Of a DNA stretch of 64,000 nucleotides, positions 16,076 to 24,546 are shown in pieces. Origin of the DNA: Clostridia bacterium (lineage in GTDB: Bacteria; Bacillota; Clostridia; Christensenellales; CAG-138); NCBI GenBank assembly GCA_017524445.1, contig JAFXVP010000058.1:26718-90717 (forward strand), in the 5' to 3' direction. The translations under genes and the position numbers were made by a program. The notes below the pieces were generated by a model. The model did not search any database, was not told the origin of the DNA, and saw only the letters and a program-made list of their open reading frames with translations. Each line of letters opens with the position of its first letter. The stretch's first letter is position 1.

Positions 16076-18133
16076 ATGAACGAGTACACGATTGAACAAC
16101 AGCCGGGTAAGAAAAAGGGAAAGAAGAAGCTGCTCTTTACCCTTCTTCTCGGCACATACGATTTCATAGCCGTCTGCATCGCTTATTTCCTGGCGCTGTG
16201 GATGCGGTTTGATTTCTTTTATTCACATATTGAGCAGAAGTATCTGGATGCGTTCAGCCACTTTATCCTGTTCTACGGCGCGTTTTCCGTTCTGATCCTG
16301 TGGCTGTTCCGGCTGTACAAGACCCTGTGGAGATACATCGGGATCAGAGAGCTCGTTCGAACGCTCGGCGTCTCCCTGATGCTTTCCGTTATACACGCCG
16401 TTGCGATCACGCTGATCTTCTGGCATCGCATGCCGATCTCCTATTATATCGGCGGCGCAATGATCCAGGCAGCGCTTTTGATCGGCATCCGGTTTTCCGC
16501 ACGTCTGTTGGACGATTGGCATAAGAGAAGAAACCTCAGTCATACAGACCTGAAGCGTGTCATGCTGATCGGCGCAGGGAATGCGGGACAGCTGATATTA
16601 AAGGACATGGTCGCAAATCCGGGTACGCAGGACAAAGTCGTCTGTATCATCGACGATGATCCGAATAAACAGAACCGTTATATTGACGGCATTCCGATCA
16701 TCGGCGGACGTGAAAGCATCCTTGCCGGTGTGGAAAAGTATCACGTCGAAAAGATCTTTCTGGCGATCCCGAGCGCGACGGCGGAACAGAAACGCGACAT
16801 CCTGGCGATCTGCAGCGAAACCGCCTGCGAACTCAAACAGCTGCCGGGTATTTTCCAGCTGATTTCCGGTCAGGTGACTGTCAACGAAATGCGGGACGTT
16901 GCGGTAGAGGACCTTCTGGGACGCGATCCGATCCGTCCGGATCTGTCGGGCGTGTATTCGTTCATCAACGGCAAAACCGTTCTCGTGACCGGCGGCGGCG
17001 GCTCCATCGGCAGCGAGCTCTGCCGTCAGATCGCAGCGCACAAGCCGAAGCAGCTGATCATATTCGACGTATATGAAAACAACGCGTATGACATTCAGCA
17101 GGAGCTGAAGGATCAGTACCCGACGATGGATCTTGTCGTGCTGATCGGTTCCGTCCGCGACAGCCGCAGGATGTTCAAGGTGTTCGATACCTACCGTCCG
17201 CAGATCGTCTACCACGCGGCGGCGCACAAGCACGTTCCGCTGATGGAGGACAGTCCGTGCGAGGCGATCAAGAACAACGTCCTCGGTACATACAAGACCG
17301 CGTATGCCGCCATGGTCCACGGCTGCGAGCGTTTCGTGCTCATCTCCACGGACAAGGCGGTCAACCCGACCAACGTCATGGGCGCGAGCAAGCGTCTTTG
17401 CGAAATGATCGTGCAGTGCTTCGACGCCAAGATCAAGGCGGGCAAGGCGAACGAGATCCCGCAGCTTTTCACGCATGAGGGCTGTGAAAATGCCGACAAG
17501 GACGGCACGGGCAGCGTGTTCCGCGGGATCAGAACGGAGTTTGTCGCCGTGCGGTTCGGAAACGTTCTCGGCAGCAACGGCTCCGTTATCCCGCTGTTCA
17601 AAAAGCAGATCGCGAAGGGCGGACCGGTCACGGTCACGCATCCGGACGTCGTCCGTTACTTCATGACGATCCCAGAGGCAGTGAGTCTGGTCTTGCTTGC
17701 GGGCACTTACGCAAAGGGCGGAGAGATCTTCGTGCTGGATATGGGAAGCCCGGTCAGGATCGATACGCTTGCGAGAAATCTCATCCGTCAGGCGGGGCTC
17801 AAGCCGGACGTCGATATCAAAATCGAGTATACAGGGCTTCGTCCCGGCGAAAAGCTGTATGAGGAAAAGCTGATGATGGAGGAAGGTCTCACAAAGACAG
17901 AAAACGAGCTGATCCATATCGGAAAACCGATCCGGTTTGATCAGGACATTCTTTTCAAAAACCTCAGCACCCTGATGAACGCAGCATACGCGAACGACGA
18001 TCATATTCGCGAGCTTTTGATCGACGTCGTTCCGACCTATTCGCCCGCAAACAACAAGCCGGATAAGCCGGTGATCACCGTTTACGGAACGGACGGAGAG
18101 GAAAAGAAAGACGAGCTGCATGCGGCGGGTTAA
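16076..18133 (+). CDS. Membrane UDP-GlcNAc 4,6-dehydratase, PglF/CapD type
   Basis: A 685-residue enzyme with four to five N-terminal transmembrane helices (about residues 20-135), a first nucleotide-binding region (LIGAGNAGQL) and a second Rossmann domain starting VTGGGGSIGSELCRQIA near residue 303. The motif MGASKRLCE carries Met where classical SDR enzymes have Tyr; the Ser-Met-Lys triad is characteristic of the large membrane dehydratases (WbpM, PglF). The reaction converts UDP-GlcNAc to the 4-keto-6-deoxy sugar, the first step to UDP-bacillosamine. The aminotransferase, acetyltransferase and priming transferase for that route all occur downstream. A short insertion (HEGCENADKD) sits between catalytic and C-terminal parts. 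Confidence 0.9.
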   Translation: MNEYTIEQQPGKKKGKKKLLFTLLLGTYDFIAVCIAYFLALWMRFDFFYSHIEQKYLDAFSHFILFYGAFSVLILWLFRLYKTLWRYIGIRELVRTLGVSLMLSVIHAVAITLIFWHRMPISYYIGGAMIQAALLIGIRFSARLLDDWHKRRNLSHTDLKRVMLIGAGNAGQLILKDMVANPGTQDKVVCIIDDDPNKQNRYIDGIPIIGGRESILAGVEKYHVEKIFLAIPSATAEQKRDILAICSETACELKQLPGIFQLISGQVTVNEMRDVAVEDLLGRDPIRPDLSGVYSFINGKTVLVTGGGGSIGSELCRQIAAHKPKQLIIFDVYENNAYDIQQELKDQYPTMDLVVLIGSVRDSRRMFKVFDTYRPQIVYHAAAHKHVPLMEDSPCEAIKNNVLGTYKTAYAAMVHGCERFVLISTDKAVNPTNVMGASKRLCEMIVQCFDAKIKAGKANEIPQLFTHEGCENADKDGTGSVFRGIRTEFVAVRFGNVLGSNGSVIPLFKKQIAKGGPVTVTHPDVVRYFMTIPEAVSLVLLAGTYAKGGEIFVLDMGSPVRIDTLARNLIRQAGLKPDVDIKIEYTGLRPGEKLYEEKLMMEEGLTKTENELIHIGKPIRFDQDILFKNLSTLMNAAYANDDHIRELLIDVVPTYSPANNKPDKPVITVYGTDGEEKKDELHAAG

Positions 18134-18581
18134 GGACGGGCGGCTATCGGGCAAACGGATCGCGCTGCTGATCGCGACAGGGCTGACGCTTGTATTCATA
18201 TTCGGTCAGTCCATGCTTCCGCAAAGCGTTTCCGCGGAAGAAAGCGGCTGGCTGACGGAGAATGTGCTGAACCCGGTTCTGGATCTGCTTGGGATCGGAC
18301 CGCTTACGCATCACATGGTCCGCAAGATCGCCCACGTGGCGGAATTCACGATCCTGTCGGTTTTGCTGACGCTTTGTTTTCGCGGACAGATCGTAAAAAG
18401 CGCGGGAGCCGGCTTTGCCGCGGCCTTCCTTGATGAGAGCATCCAACTCCTGTCCGGGCGCGGCGCATCGATCACCGACGTCTGGATCGATCTGATCGGC
18501 GTCGCCATCGGATCCGTTCTGGGGCTTCTGATCGTTCAATTACGGCTTAGCCACAGCAAACAGCGACAGAAACGGGCATAG
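18120..18581 (+). CDS. VanZ-like membrane protein
   Basis: A 153-residue protein with four hydrophobic helices and the VanZ-family pattern: FGQSMLPQSVS, a KIAHVAEFTILSVLL helix, the DESIQLLSGRGASITDVWID stretch, and a final helix. VanZ homologues confer modest teicoplanin tolerance in some hosts, but most members in polysaccharide clusters have unknown function. It overlaps the dehydratase gene by 14 bases, so it is probably co-translated. A basic C-terminus suggests that end is cytosolic. Confidence 0.85.
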   Translation: MRRVKDGRLSGKRIALLIATGLTLVFIFGQSMLPQSVSAEESGWLTENVLNPVLDLLGIGPLTHHMVRKIAHVAEFTILSVLLTLCFRGQIVKSAGAGFAAAFLDESIQLLSGRGASITDVWIDLIGVAIGSVLGLLIVQLRLSHSKQRQKRA

Positions 18582-18663
18582 AATGATTTGACAGACACAG
18601 AGTCGTTTTAAACAGCAAACTTACGTGACAGAACATTGAAAAGGACAGTTCTTAGGGGAGAGT

Positions 18664-19974
18664 ATGAAACAGTTTATTGATGATCCGCGCTTTTCGGGCA
18701 TTCAGCCGTTTGAGAAGAAGGTCTGGCTTTCCAGTCCGACCATGCACGGCGACGAACAGCATTGGGTCGACGACGCGATCCTGACCAACTGGGTCTCGAC
18801 CGTCGGCGCAAACATCAACGAGGTGGAAAAGCAGGTCGCGGCACGCATCGGCGTCAAGTACGCGGTCGCGCTTTCCTGCGGTACCGCCGCACTGCATCTT
18901 GCTACCAGGCTTGCCGGTGAAAAGCTCTATGGGCAGGCGCGTCCGAACGCGGGCACGCTGCAGGGGCACAAGGTCTTCTGTTCCGACATGACCTTCGACG
19001 CATCGATCAACCCCGTTGCATATGAGGACGGCGACGCGATCTTCATCGACACCGAGCCGGATACCTGGAACATGTCTCCGGAAGCGCTGGAGAAAGCGTT
19101 TGAACTCTATCCGGACGTTCGCCTGATCGTCGTTGCGCATCTGTACGGCACGCCCGGCAAAATGGCGGTGATCAAGCGGATCGCGGACGCGCACGGCGCG
19201 CTGATCGTTGAGGACGCCGCGGAATCGCTCGGCGCGAAGTACAAGCTGAACGGCGAATGGGTCGAAACCGGCACGCTCGGCGACTATAACTGCATCAGCT
19301 TCAACGGCAACAAGATCATCACCGGCAGCGCAGGCGGCATGTTTTTGACCGACAGCGAAGAGGACGCCAACAAGGTCCGCAAATGGTCCACGCAGAGCCG
19401 CGAGGCCGCGCCGTGGTATCAGCATGAGGAGATCGGCTACAACTACCGCATGAGCAACATCGTCGCGGGGGTCGTGCGCGGACAGCTTCCGTACCTGAAC
19501 GGGCATATCACGCAGAAAAAAGCGATCTACGAGCGCTACAAAGCCGGATTTGCCGATCTGCCGGTTAAAATGAATCCGTTTGATCCCGAGAAATCGCAGC
19601 CGAACTTCTGGCTTTCCTGCCTCCTCATCGACGAGGACGCGATGGCGCCTATGGTGCGCGGTGAAAAGGACTATCTCTACACCTCGGTTCCCGGCAAAAG
19701 CAGCCCGATGGAGATCCTCGACGCCCTCGCTGCGTTCAACGCCGAAGGCCGCCCGATCTGGAAGCCGATGCATATGCAGCCGATCTATCGGACGCATCCC
19801 TTCATAACGACCGAGGGCAACGGCCGTGCCCGCAGCAACGCCTATATCGCCGGTTCCGGTCTTGACGTCGGCGCGGACATCTTCCGCCGCGGTCTGTGCC
19901 TCCCGTCGGACAACAAGCTGACGCCCGAGCAGCAGGACGTCATCATCGACATCATCCATCGCTGTTTCCGATGA
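18664..19974 (+). CDS. DegT/DnrJ/EryC1/StrS sugar aminotransferase (PglE-like role)
   Basis: A 436-residue PLP-dependent aminotransferase. The PLP Lys is Lys217 in FNGNKIITG, with the SCGTAALHL substrate loop near residue 75 and VEDAAESLGA near residue 183. Family members transaminate 4-keto-6-deoxy nucleotide sugars; coupled with the dehydratase at 16076 it would make UDP-4-amino-4,6-dideoxy-GlcNAc, the PglE step. A GGGGAGAG site precedes the ATG. It is somewhat longer than the typical 370-400, with extra residues around 90-105 and 330-350. Its stop overlaps the next gene's start by four bases. Confidence 0.9.
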   Translation: MKQFIDDPRFSGIQPFEKKVWLSSPTMHGDEQHWVDDAILTNWVSTVGANINEVEKQVAARIGVKYAVALSCGTAALHLATRLAGEKLYGQARPNAGTLQGHKVFCSDMTFDASINPVAYEDGDAIFIDTEPDTWNMSPEALEKAFELYPDVRLIVVAHLYGTPGKMAVIKRIADAHGALIVEDAAESLGAKYKLNGEWVETGTLGDYNCISFNGNKIITGSAGGMFLTDSEEDANKVRKWSTQSREAAPWYQHEEIGYNYRMSNIVAGVVRGQLPYLNGHITQKKAIYERYKAGFADLPVKMNPFDPEKSQPNFWLSCLLIDEDAMAPMVRGEKDYLYTSVPGKSSPMEILDALAAFNAEGRPIWKPMHMQPIYRTHPFITTEGNGRARSNAYIAGSGLDVGADIFRRGLCLPSDNKLTPEQQDVIIDIIHRCFR

Positions 19975-20972
19975 TTTCGGTGATCGTGCCTGTCTATAAC
20001 GTTGAAGCGTATCTCGCTCAATGTTTGGACAGTGTTCTGGCACAGACCTATCATGATCTGGAGATCCTGCTGATCGACGACGGATCGACAGACCGATCCG
20101 GCAGCATCTGCGATGCGTATCAGGCGAAGGATGAACGGATCAGAGTTTTTCACACGGACAATCACGGATTGTCGGCAGCACGGAACGTTGGATTGGATCA
20201 CGCTTCCGGAGATTACATTCTGCTGCTGGACAGCGACGACTGGATCGATGAGAATACAGCACAGATCCTCCTGGAATATGCGGCGCGATATGAAGCGGAC
20301 GTCGTATCCTGTGCGTATTACTGCGAGTGGAAGAATCGCCGCGACATAAAAGAAAAGCTCGACCATCCGATCATTCTCGAAGGCAAACAGATCATGCGGG
20401 CGCATATTCAGGAGCCGTATCTCGGATATGTGCCATGGAATAAGCTCTATGATAAGCGGCTCTTCTCGGACATTCGCTATCCTGCCGGGAGAAAGCATGA
20501 GGACGTTATAATAACCCACAAACTGCTTGAATCGGCAGAGAGAGTCGTTTGTATACCGGAGGCGTTGTTCCACTACAGAAAAAGAGCAAATACCATCAGC
20601 CGGGTCTATTCCATGGATTCGATGGTCGCTTACTGGGAGGCGCATGATGAAAGATATAAAGCGCTGTCGAAGGCATATCCGGAATATCAGGACGCGCTGA
20701 TCGAGGAGTGTTTCCGTGCGATCAGCCGTATGTGCAGATGGTATGCGTCTTTTTCGAAGACGGAACGGGCTCGCGGCGAAGCGGTCATGCAGGAAATGCA
20801 GAGCTTTGCGAAACAGCATGAACGTCGTATTCTACAAGGAAAGCACTTTTCTTTCATGACAAAGGTTTCCTGCATATGCGTGAAAAAAAGAAGCCGTGTC
20901 CTGTTCACACTGTTGAATTTGCTCGTCAGAGTATACATGATCGGGAAAAACAGAAAGATGTATGCCTTTTAA
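19971..20972 (+). CDS. Family 2 glycosyltransferase
   Basis: A 333-residue GT-A-fold glycosyltransferase. From the ATG at 19971 (overlapping the aminotransferase stop as ATGA) it begins with the GT2 signature MISVIVPVYN, then LLIDDGSTDRS, LSAARNVGL, and the metal-binding LLLDSDDWID. The region near VPWNKLYDKRLF and KHEDVIITHKLL is typical of capsule GT2 enzymes. It is a cytosolic or membrane-associated enzyme adding one sugar to the lipid-linked repeat unit; donor and acceptor cannot be predicted. A longer frame upstream lies within the aminotransferase and is not real. Confidence 0.9.
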   Translation: MISVIVPVYNVEAYLAQCLDSVLAQTYHDLEILLIDDGSTDRSGSICDAYQAKDERIRVFHTDNHGLSAARNVGLDHASGDYILLLDSDDWIDENTAQILLEYAARYEADVVSCAYYCEWKNRRDIKEKLDHPIILEGKQIMRAHIQEPYLGYVPWNKLYDKRLFSDIRYPAGRKHEDVIITHKLLESAERVVCIPEALFHYRKRANTISRVYSMDSMVAYWEAHDERYKALSKAYPEYQDALIEECFRAISRMCRWYASFSKTERARGEAVMQEMQSFAKQHERRILQGKHFSFMTKVSCICVKKRSRVLFTLLNLLVRVYMIGKNRKMYAF

Positions 20973-21013
20973 GCAAAAACAGGCAGGACTGATACATTTT
21001 CAGACGATTGGGA

Positions 21014-21877
21014 ATGGCTGTGAAGATGTCTCTGCGATTGACGGTTTATAAAGCCCTGCGGTGGGCATACAGAAAATGTCCGTCGGGAGTAAAGAAAAGC
21101 CTTTTGGCAATGCAAAAGGGCGTCCGGAGGCTCTATTGCCGTATCGACGGTACGCTGTTTCCACGTAAAGCGATTTTCTCATGTCCGTGCTGCGGTTTTC
21201 GCTTCCGAAGCTGTAAAGCAAACCCGTATACCATGCGGACGGATTACTTCAATCCGGACAGATACAAAGGACAGGAGCAACGAATCATTTGTCCGGTTTG
21301 CGGATCTTTTCCGAGACATCGGATCCTTACAACCTGGCTGGATTCGCACAAACGGGAACTGCGAGGAAACATCCTGTATTTTGCGATCGAGGACGGGATG
21401 CGCTGTTGGTTCAAACGGAACGGGATCGGCGTCACAACGGCGGATCTCAATGAAGAAGCCGACTTACAGCTCAACATCGAGAGTACTGGCCTCGAGGATG
21501 CGTCCCGGGATTGGATCGTCTGCAATCACGTGCTGGAACACGCAGATGATTATCAAAAGGCGTTGAGGGAACTGCACAGGATCCTGAAGCCGGGCGGACG
21601 CCTGATCATTTCCTTTCCGATCGATGAAACGCTGGAAACCGTCAAGGAGGATCGGAATGCGGACGAGAACGATCGGATCCGATCGTTTGGACAGATCGAT
21701 CATTGGCGGCTTTTCGGACGTGACAGCGAAGCAATGCTTCGAAATGCAGGTTTTGCAGTTTCCGGGATCAGCGGAAACGGATTGCCGGATTCGATCCGGC
21801 CGTACACCGGACCTGCCGACTACGACGTCAACTATTTGTTCTTGTGCGAAAGAACTGAGAAGCAGATGTGCAATTGA
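21014..21877 (+). CDS. Class I SAM-dependent methyltransferase with zinc-ribbon N-terminus
   Basis: About 287 residues; the start is uncertain (TTG 21008, ATG 21014 or ATG 21026) because no good ribosome site is visible. Two paired-Cys motifs (CPCCGFRF near residue 58 and CPVCGSFPRH near residue 95) suggest a small zinc-binding module. The C-terminal half has the methyltransferase type 11 pattern CNHVLEHADDYQKAL and ILKPGGRLIISFP. It probably O-methylates a sugar of the polysaccharide, or acts on a lipid-linked intermediate. It stands between two glycan-assembly genes and is transcribed with them. Confidence 0.8.
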   Translation: MAVKMSLRLTVYKALRWAYRKCPSGVKKSLLAMQKGVRRLYCRIDGTLFPRKAIFSCPCCGFRFRSCKANPYTMRTDYFNPDRYKGQEQRIICPVCGSFPRHRILTTWLDSHKRELRGNILYFAIEDGMRCWFKRNGIGVTTADLNEEADLQLNIESTGLEDASRDWIVCNHVLEHADDYQKALRELHRILKPGGRLIISFPIDETLETVKEDRNADENDRIRSFGQIDHWRLFGRDSEAMLRNAGFAVSGISGNGLPDSIRPYTGPADYDVNYLFLCERTEKQMCN

Positions 21878-22573
21878 ATGATCCGAACGCCGCTTCTCAC
21901 ACAGAAAATGATGGAATTATCGAGTAAAACAGACAAGCATAAACCTTACGGACCCTATGAGCGGTTTGTGAAACGGCCGCAGGATTTCCTGTGCGCGCTG
22001 CTGGCGATCATCGTGCTGTCGCCGGTGCTTTTGACCGTAGCGATCCTTGTACGCATAAAGCTCGGTTCACCGATCCTGTTCAGGCAGGAACGTCCGGGCA
22101 GAAACGGCAAGATCTTCAAACTGTATAAATTCAGGACGATGCTGCCGCCGAAGGACGGGATCATTGATCCGAAGCAGGACGCAGCGCGGCTGACGCCGTT
22201 CGGGAAAAAACTCCGCGCAACCTCGCTCGACGAGCTGCCGGAACTGTTCAATATTCTGAAAGGCGATATGGCGGTGGTCGGTCCGCGTCCGCTGCTGGTG
22301 CAGTATTTAAATCGCTATAACGCGCATCAGGCGCGCCGCCATGAGGTGCGGCCCGGGTTCACGGGCCTTGCGCAGACGCACGGACGCAATGCGATCAGCT
22401 GGGAAGAGAAGTTTGATTGGGACGTGAAATACGTCGATCATATCACGTTTCTCGGCGATTGGAAGATCATCTTTGAAACAGTCAAAACCGTTTTGAAGCG
22501 GGAGGGTATCAACAACGAATCTTCCGCAACGATGACAGAGTTTATGGGAAATCAGGAGAAAACGGAACAATGA
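21878..22573 (+). CDS. Initiating phosphoglycosyl transferase, PglC-like
   Basis: A 231-residue monotopic phosphoglycosyl transferase. One N-terminal membrane helix (CALLAIIVLSPVLLTVAIL) is followed by the conserved core: SPILFRQERPGRNGKIF, KFRTM, SLDELPELFNILKGDMAVVGPRPLL and RHEVRPGFTGLAQ. The Asp-Glu pair in LDELPEL is the catalytic dyad of the family. It transfers a sugar-1-phosphate from UDP-sugar to undecaprenyl phosphate and so starts each repeat unit. Next to a PglD-like acetyltransferase and with PglF/E-like genes upstream, the likely donor is UDP-diNAc-bacillosamine. A PatB/WcaJ-like donor choice remains possible. It overlaps the next gene by four bases. Confidence 0.9.
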   Translation: MIRTPLLTQKMMELSSKTDKHKPYGPYERFVKRPQDFLCALLAIIVLSPVLLTVAILVRIKLGSPILFRQERPGRNGKIFKLYKFRTMLPPKDGIIDPKQDAARLTPFGKKLRATSLDELPELFNILKGDMAVVGPRPLLVQYLNRYNAHQARRHEVRPGFTGLAQTHGRNAISWEEKFDWDVKYVDHITFLGDWKIIFETVKTVLKREGINNESSATMTEFMGNQEKTEQ

Positions 22574-23217
22574 AGGACCTGATCATTTTCGGAGCGAGCG
22601 GATTCGGACGCGAGGTCGCATGGCTGGTCGAACGGATCAACAAGGTTGCTCCGACATGGAATCTTCTCGGTTTCATGGACGATAATGAAGCCATTCACGG
22701 AACGGAGATCAACGGCTATCGCGTGCTCGGCGGAACGGCTGCTGTCGCCGACTATCCGGATGCGTATTTTGTCTGTGCGGTAGGCGCATCGAAGGTTCGT
22801 GAAAAGATCATCGGCAACCTGAAGATGATCAACCCGAATATTCGGTTCGGCACAGTGATCGATCCGTCGGTCGAAATGTCCGATCTTGTAACGGTTGGGG
22901 AAGGAACGATCATCTGCGCGCATACGATCATTACGGTGAATATCTCGATCGGCAGCCATGTTATCATCAATCTGGATTGTACGATCGGACACGATGCGAT
23001 TTTGCATGATTTTGTGACGTTGTATCCTTCGGTAAATGTTTCCGGCATAACCGACATCGGACATGCGGTCGAACTCGGAACGGGTATGCAGATCATTCAG
23101 GGCAAGACCGTCGGCGATTACAGCATTGTCGGCGCCGGCGCGGTTGTGGTCAAGGATATCCCGCCAAAGTGCACGGCGGTCGGCAGCCCGGCCAAGCCGA
23201 TCAAGTTTTTTGACTGA
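22570..23217 (+). CDS. PglD/NeuD-family sugar O/N-acetyltransferase
   Basis: A 215-residue acetyltransferase. It has an N-terminal Rossmann-like PglD domain (MKDLIIFGASGFGREVAWL) that binds the UDP-sugar and a C-terminal left-handed beta helix of hexapeptide repeats (from about residue 95: VTVGEGTIICA, IGSHVIINLDCTIGHDA). The catalytic His lies in TIGHD. In the bacillosamine route this enzyme N-acetylates the 4-amino sugar with acetyl-CoA. The start overlaps the priming transferase gene (ATGA), the same arrangement as pglC-pglD in other bacteria. Confidence 0.9.
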   Translation: MKDLIIFGASGFGREVAWLVERINKVAPTWNLLGFMDDNEAIHGTEINGYRVLGGTAAVADYPDAYFVCAVGASKVREKIIGNLKMINPNIRFGTVIDPSVEMSDLVTVGEGTIICAHTIITVNISIGSHVIINLDCTIGHDAILHDFVTLYPSVNVSGITDIGHAVELGTGMQIIQGKTVGDYSIVGAGAVVVKDIPPKCTAVGSPAKPIKFFD

Positions 23218-23280
23218 AGAGTTGTTTAATACGCACTCTTGATGATCGCGAGGAGAAGAAAAGGGGATAGTGATCTGTCA

Positions 23281-24546
23281 ATGAAAATCTGGTTGATGAA
23301 CCATTATGCCACGGTTGGATTTGTGGACAAGGCGGGACGCCATTATTGGTTCGCGGAACAGCTTAAAAAACGCGGACATGAAGTGGCGGTATTCTGCGCT
23401 AATGTTTTTTTAAGCGGGAACCAACAAATCGATACCGAGGGAAGGAAATACATTACCAAAACGGCAAATGATATTCCTTTTGTGTTTGTAAAAACAATTC
23501 CGGCACAGGGAAACGGAATCAAGCGCGTTGAAAACATGGCGTTGTTTTATAAGAACCTGTTTCCTGCTGCGAAAGCATACGCGAAAGAGCATGGCAAGCC
23601 GGACGTGATCGTCGCTTCGAGCGTTCATCCGCTGACTATGGTCGCCGGAATCCAGATAGCAAAGAAAATGAAGATTCCGTGCATCTGCGAGATCCGCGAT
23701 CTTTGGCCGGAAGCGATCTTTCAGTTCGGCAAGGCAAGGGAGAACAGCCTGCTTGGGAAGGCTTTGATCAAAGGCGAGCACTGGATCTACAAAAAAGCGG
23801 ATGCTTTGATCTTCACAAAAGAAGGCGATACCGACTACCTCAAGGAAAGACGATGGACGACGGCGCAGGGCGGAGACATCGATCTCAATAAATGTCATTA
23901 CATCAACAACGGCGTAGACGTCGCAGCCTGTGAGGAACGCAGCAGAACGATGCAATTGGATGATCCCGATTTGGTCGATGCATCGAAGTTCAACGTGACA
24001 TATGTCGGAACGATCCGTCCGGTCAACAACGTCGGAAACCTGCTTGATACGGCGAAGCTTCTGAAAGCAGCCAGAGGGTATGAAGACGTACAGTTTTTGA
24101 TCTATGGCGACGGCAGTCAGCTTCCGGAATTGCGGGAGCGTGTTCAAAATGAACATCTTGACAGCGTGAAATTGAAAGGATTTGTTAATCGTCAGTATGT
24201 TCCGTATATCCTGAGCAAGTCCTCAGTGAATATGCTGAACTATGCACAGAATCAATATAACTGGACGCGCGGAAACAGCTCCAACAAGCTGTTCGAGTAT
24301 ATGGCAAGCGGCAAGCCCATCATTTCCACTGTTCATATGGGTTACTCGATTATCAAGCGTTACAATTGCGGCGTTGAGCTGGATGAGGACACGCCCGAAG
24401 CGCTGGCAAAGGAGATCATGCGCTTTCATGATATGAGCATAGAGGAACGGGATCAGATCGGCAGAAACGCAAGGGAAGGCGTGAAAGATTTCGATTTCAA
24501 AGCATTAACGGAAAAACTGCTCCGCGTGATCGAAAGTGTGATTTAA
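23281..24546 (+). CDS. Family 4 glycosyltransferase (WbuB-like)
   Basis: A GT-B glycosyltransferase of 421 residues from the ATG at 23281, where the typical N-terminus MKIWLMNHYA begins; the upstream ATG codons at 23239 and 23242 add an unlikely basic leader. Features include the FAEQLKKRGHEVAVF strand-helix, a PDVIVASSVHPL stretch, CEIRDLWPEA, and the donor-binding region GTIRPVNNVGNLLDTA, YGDGSQLPEL and NKLFEYMASGKPII. It acts on the cytosolic face of the membrane on the growing lipid-linked oligosaccharide. WbuB-like enzymes often add GlcNAc/FucNAc-type sugars, but the donor here is unknown. It overlaps the next gene by one base. Confidence 0.88.
   Translation: MKIWLMNHYATVGFVDKAGRHYWFAEQLKKRGHEVAVFCANVFLSGNQQIDTEGRKYITKTANDIPFVFVKTIPAQGNGIKRVENMALFYKNLFPAAKAYAKEHGKPDVIVASSVHPLTMVAGIQIAKKMKIPCICEIRDLWPEAIFQFGKARENSLLGKALIKGEHWIYKKADALIFTKEGDTDYLKERRWTTAQGGDIDLNKCHYINNGVDVAACEERSRTMQLDDPDLVDASKFNVTYVGTIRPVNNVGNLLDTAKLLKAARGYEDVQFLIYGDGSQLPELRERVQNEHLDSVKLKGFVNRQYVPYILSKSSVNMLNYAQNQYNWTRGNSSNKLFEYMASGKPIISTVHMGYSIIKRYNCGVELDEDTPEALAKEIMRFHDMSIEERDQIGRNAREGVKDFDFKALTEKLLRVIESVI

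Noticed and set aside
18582..18663. Internal promoter before the aminotransferase (TTGACA near 18592)
   Set aside because: No acceptable -10 box at the right distance was found.
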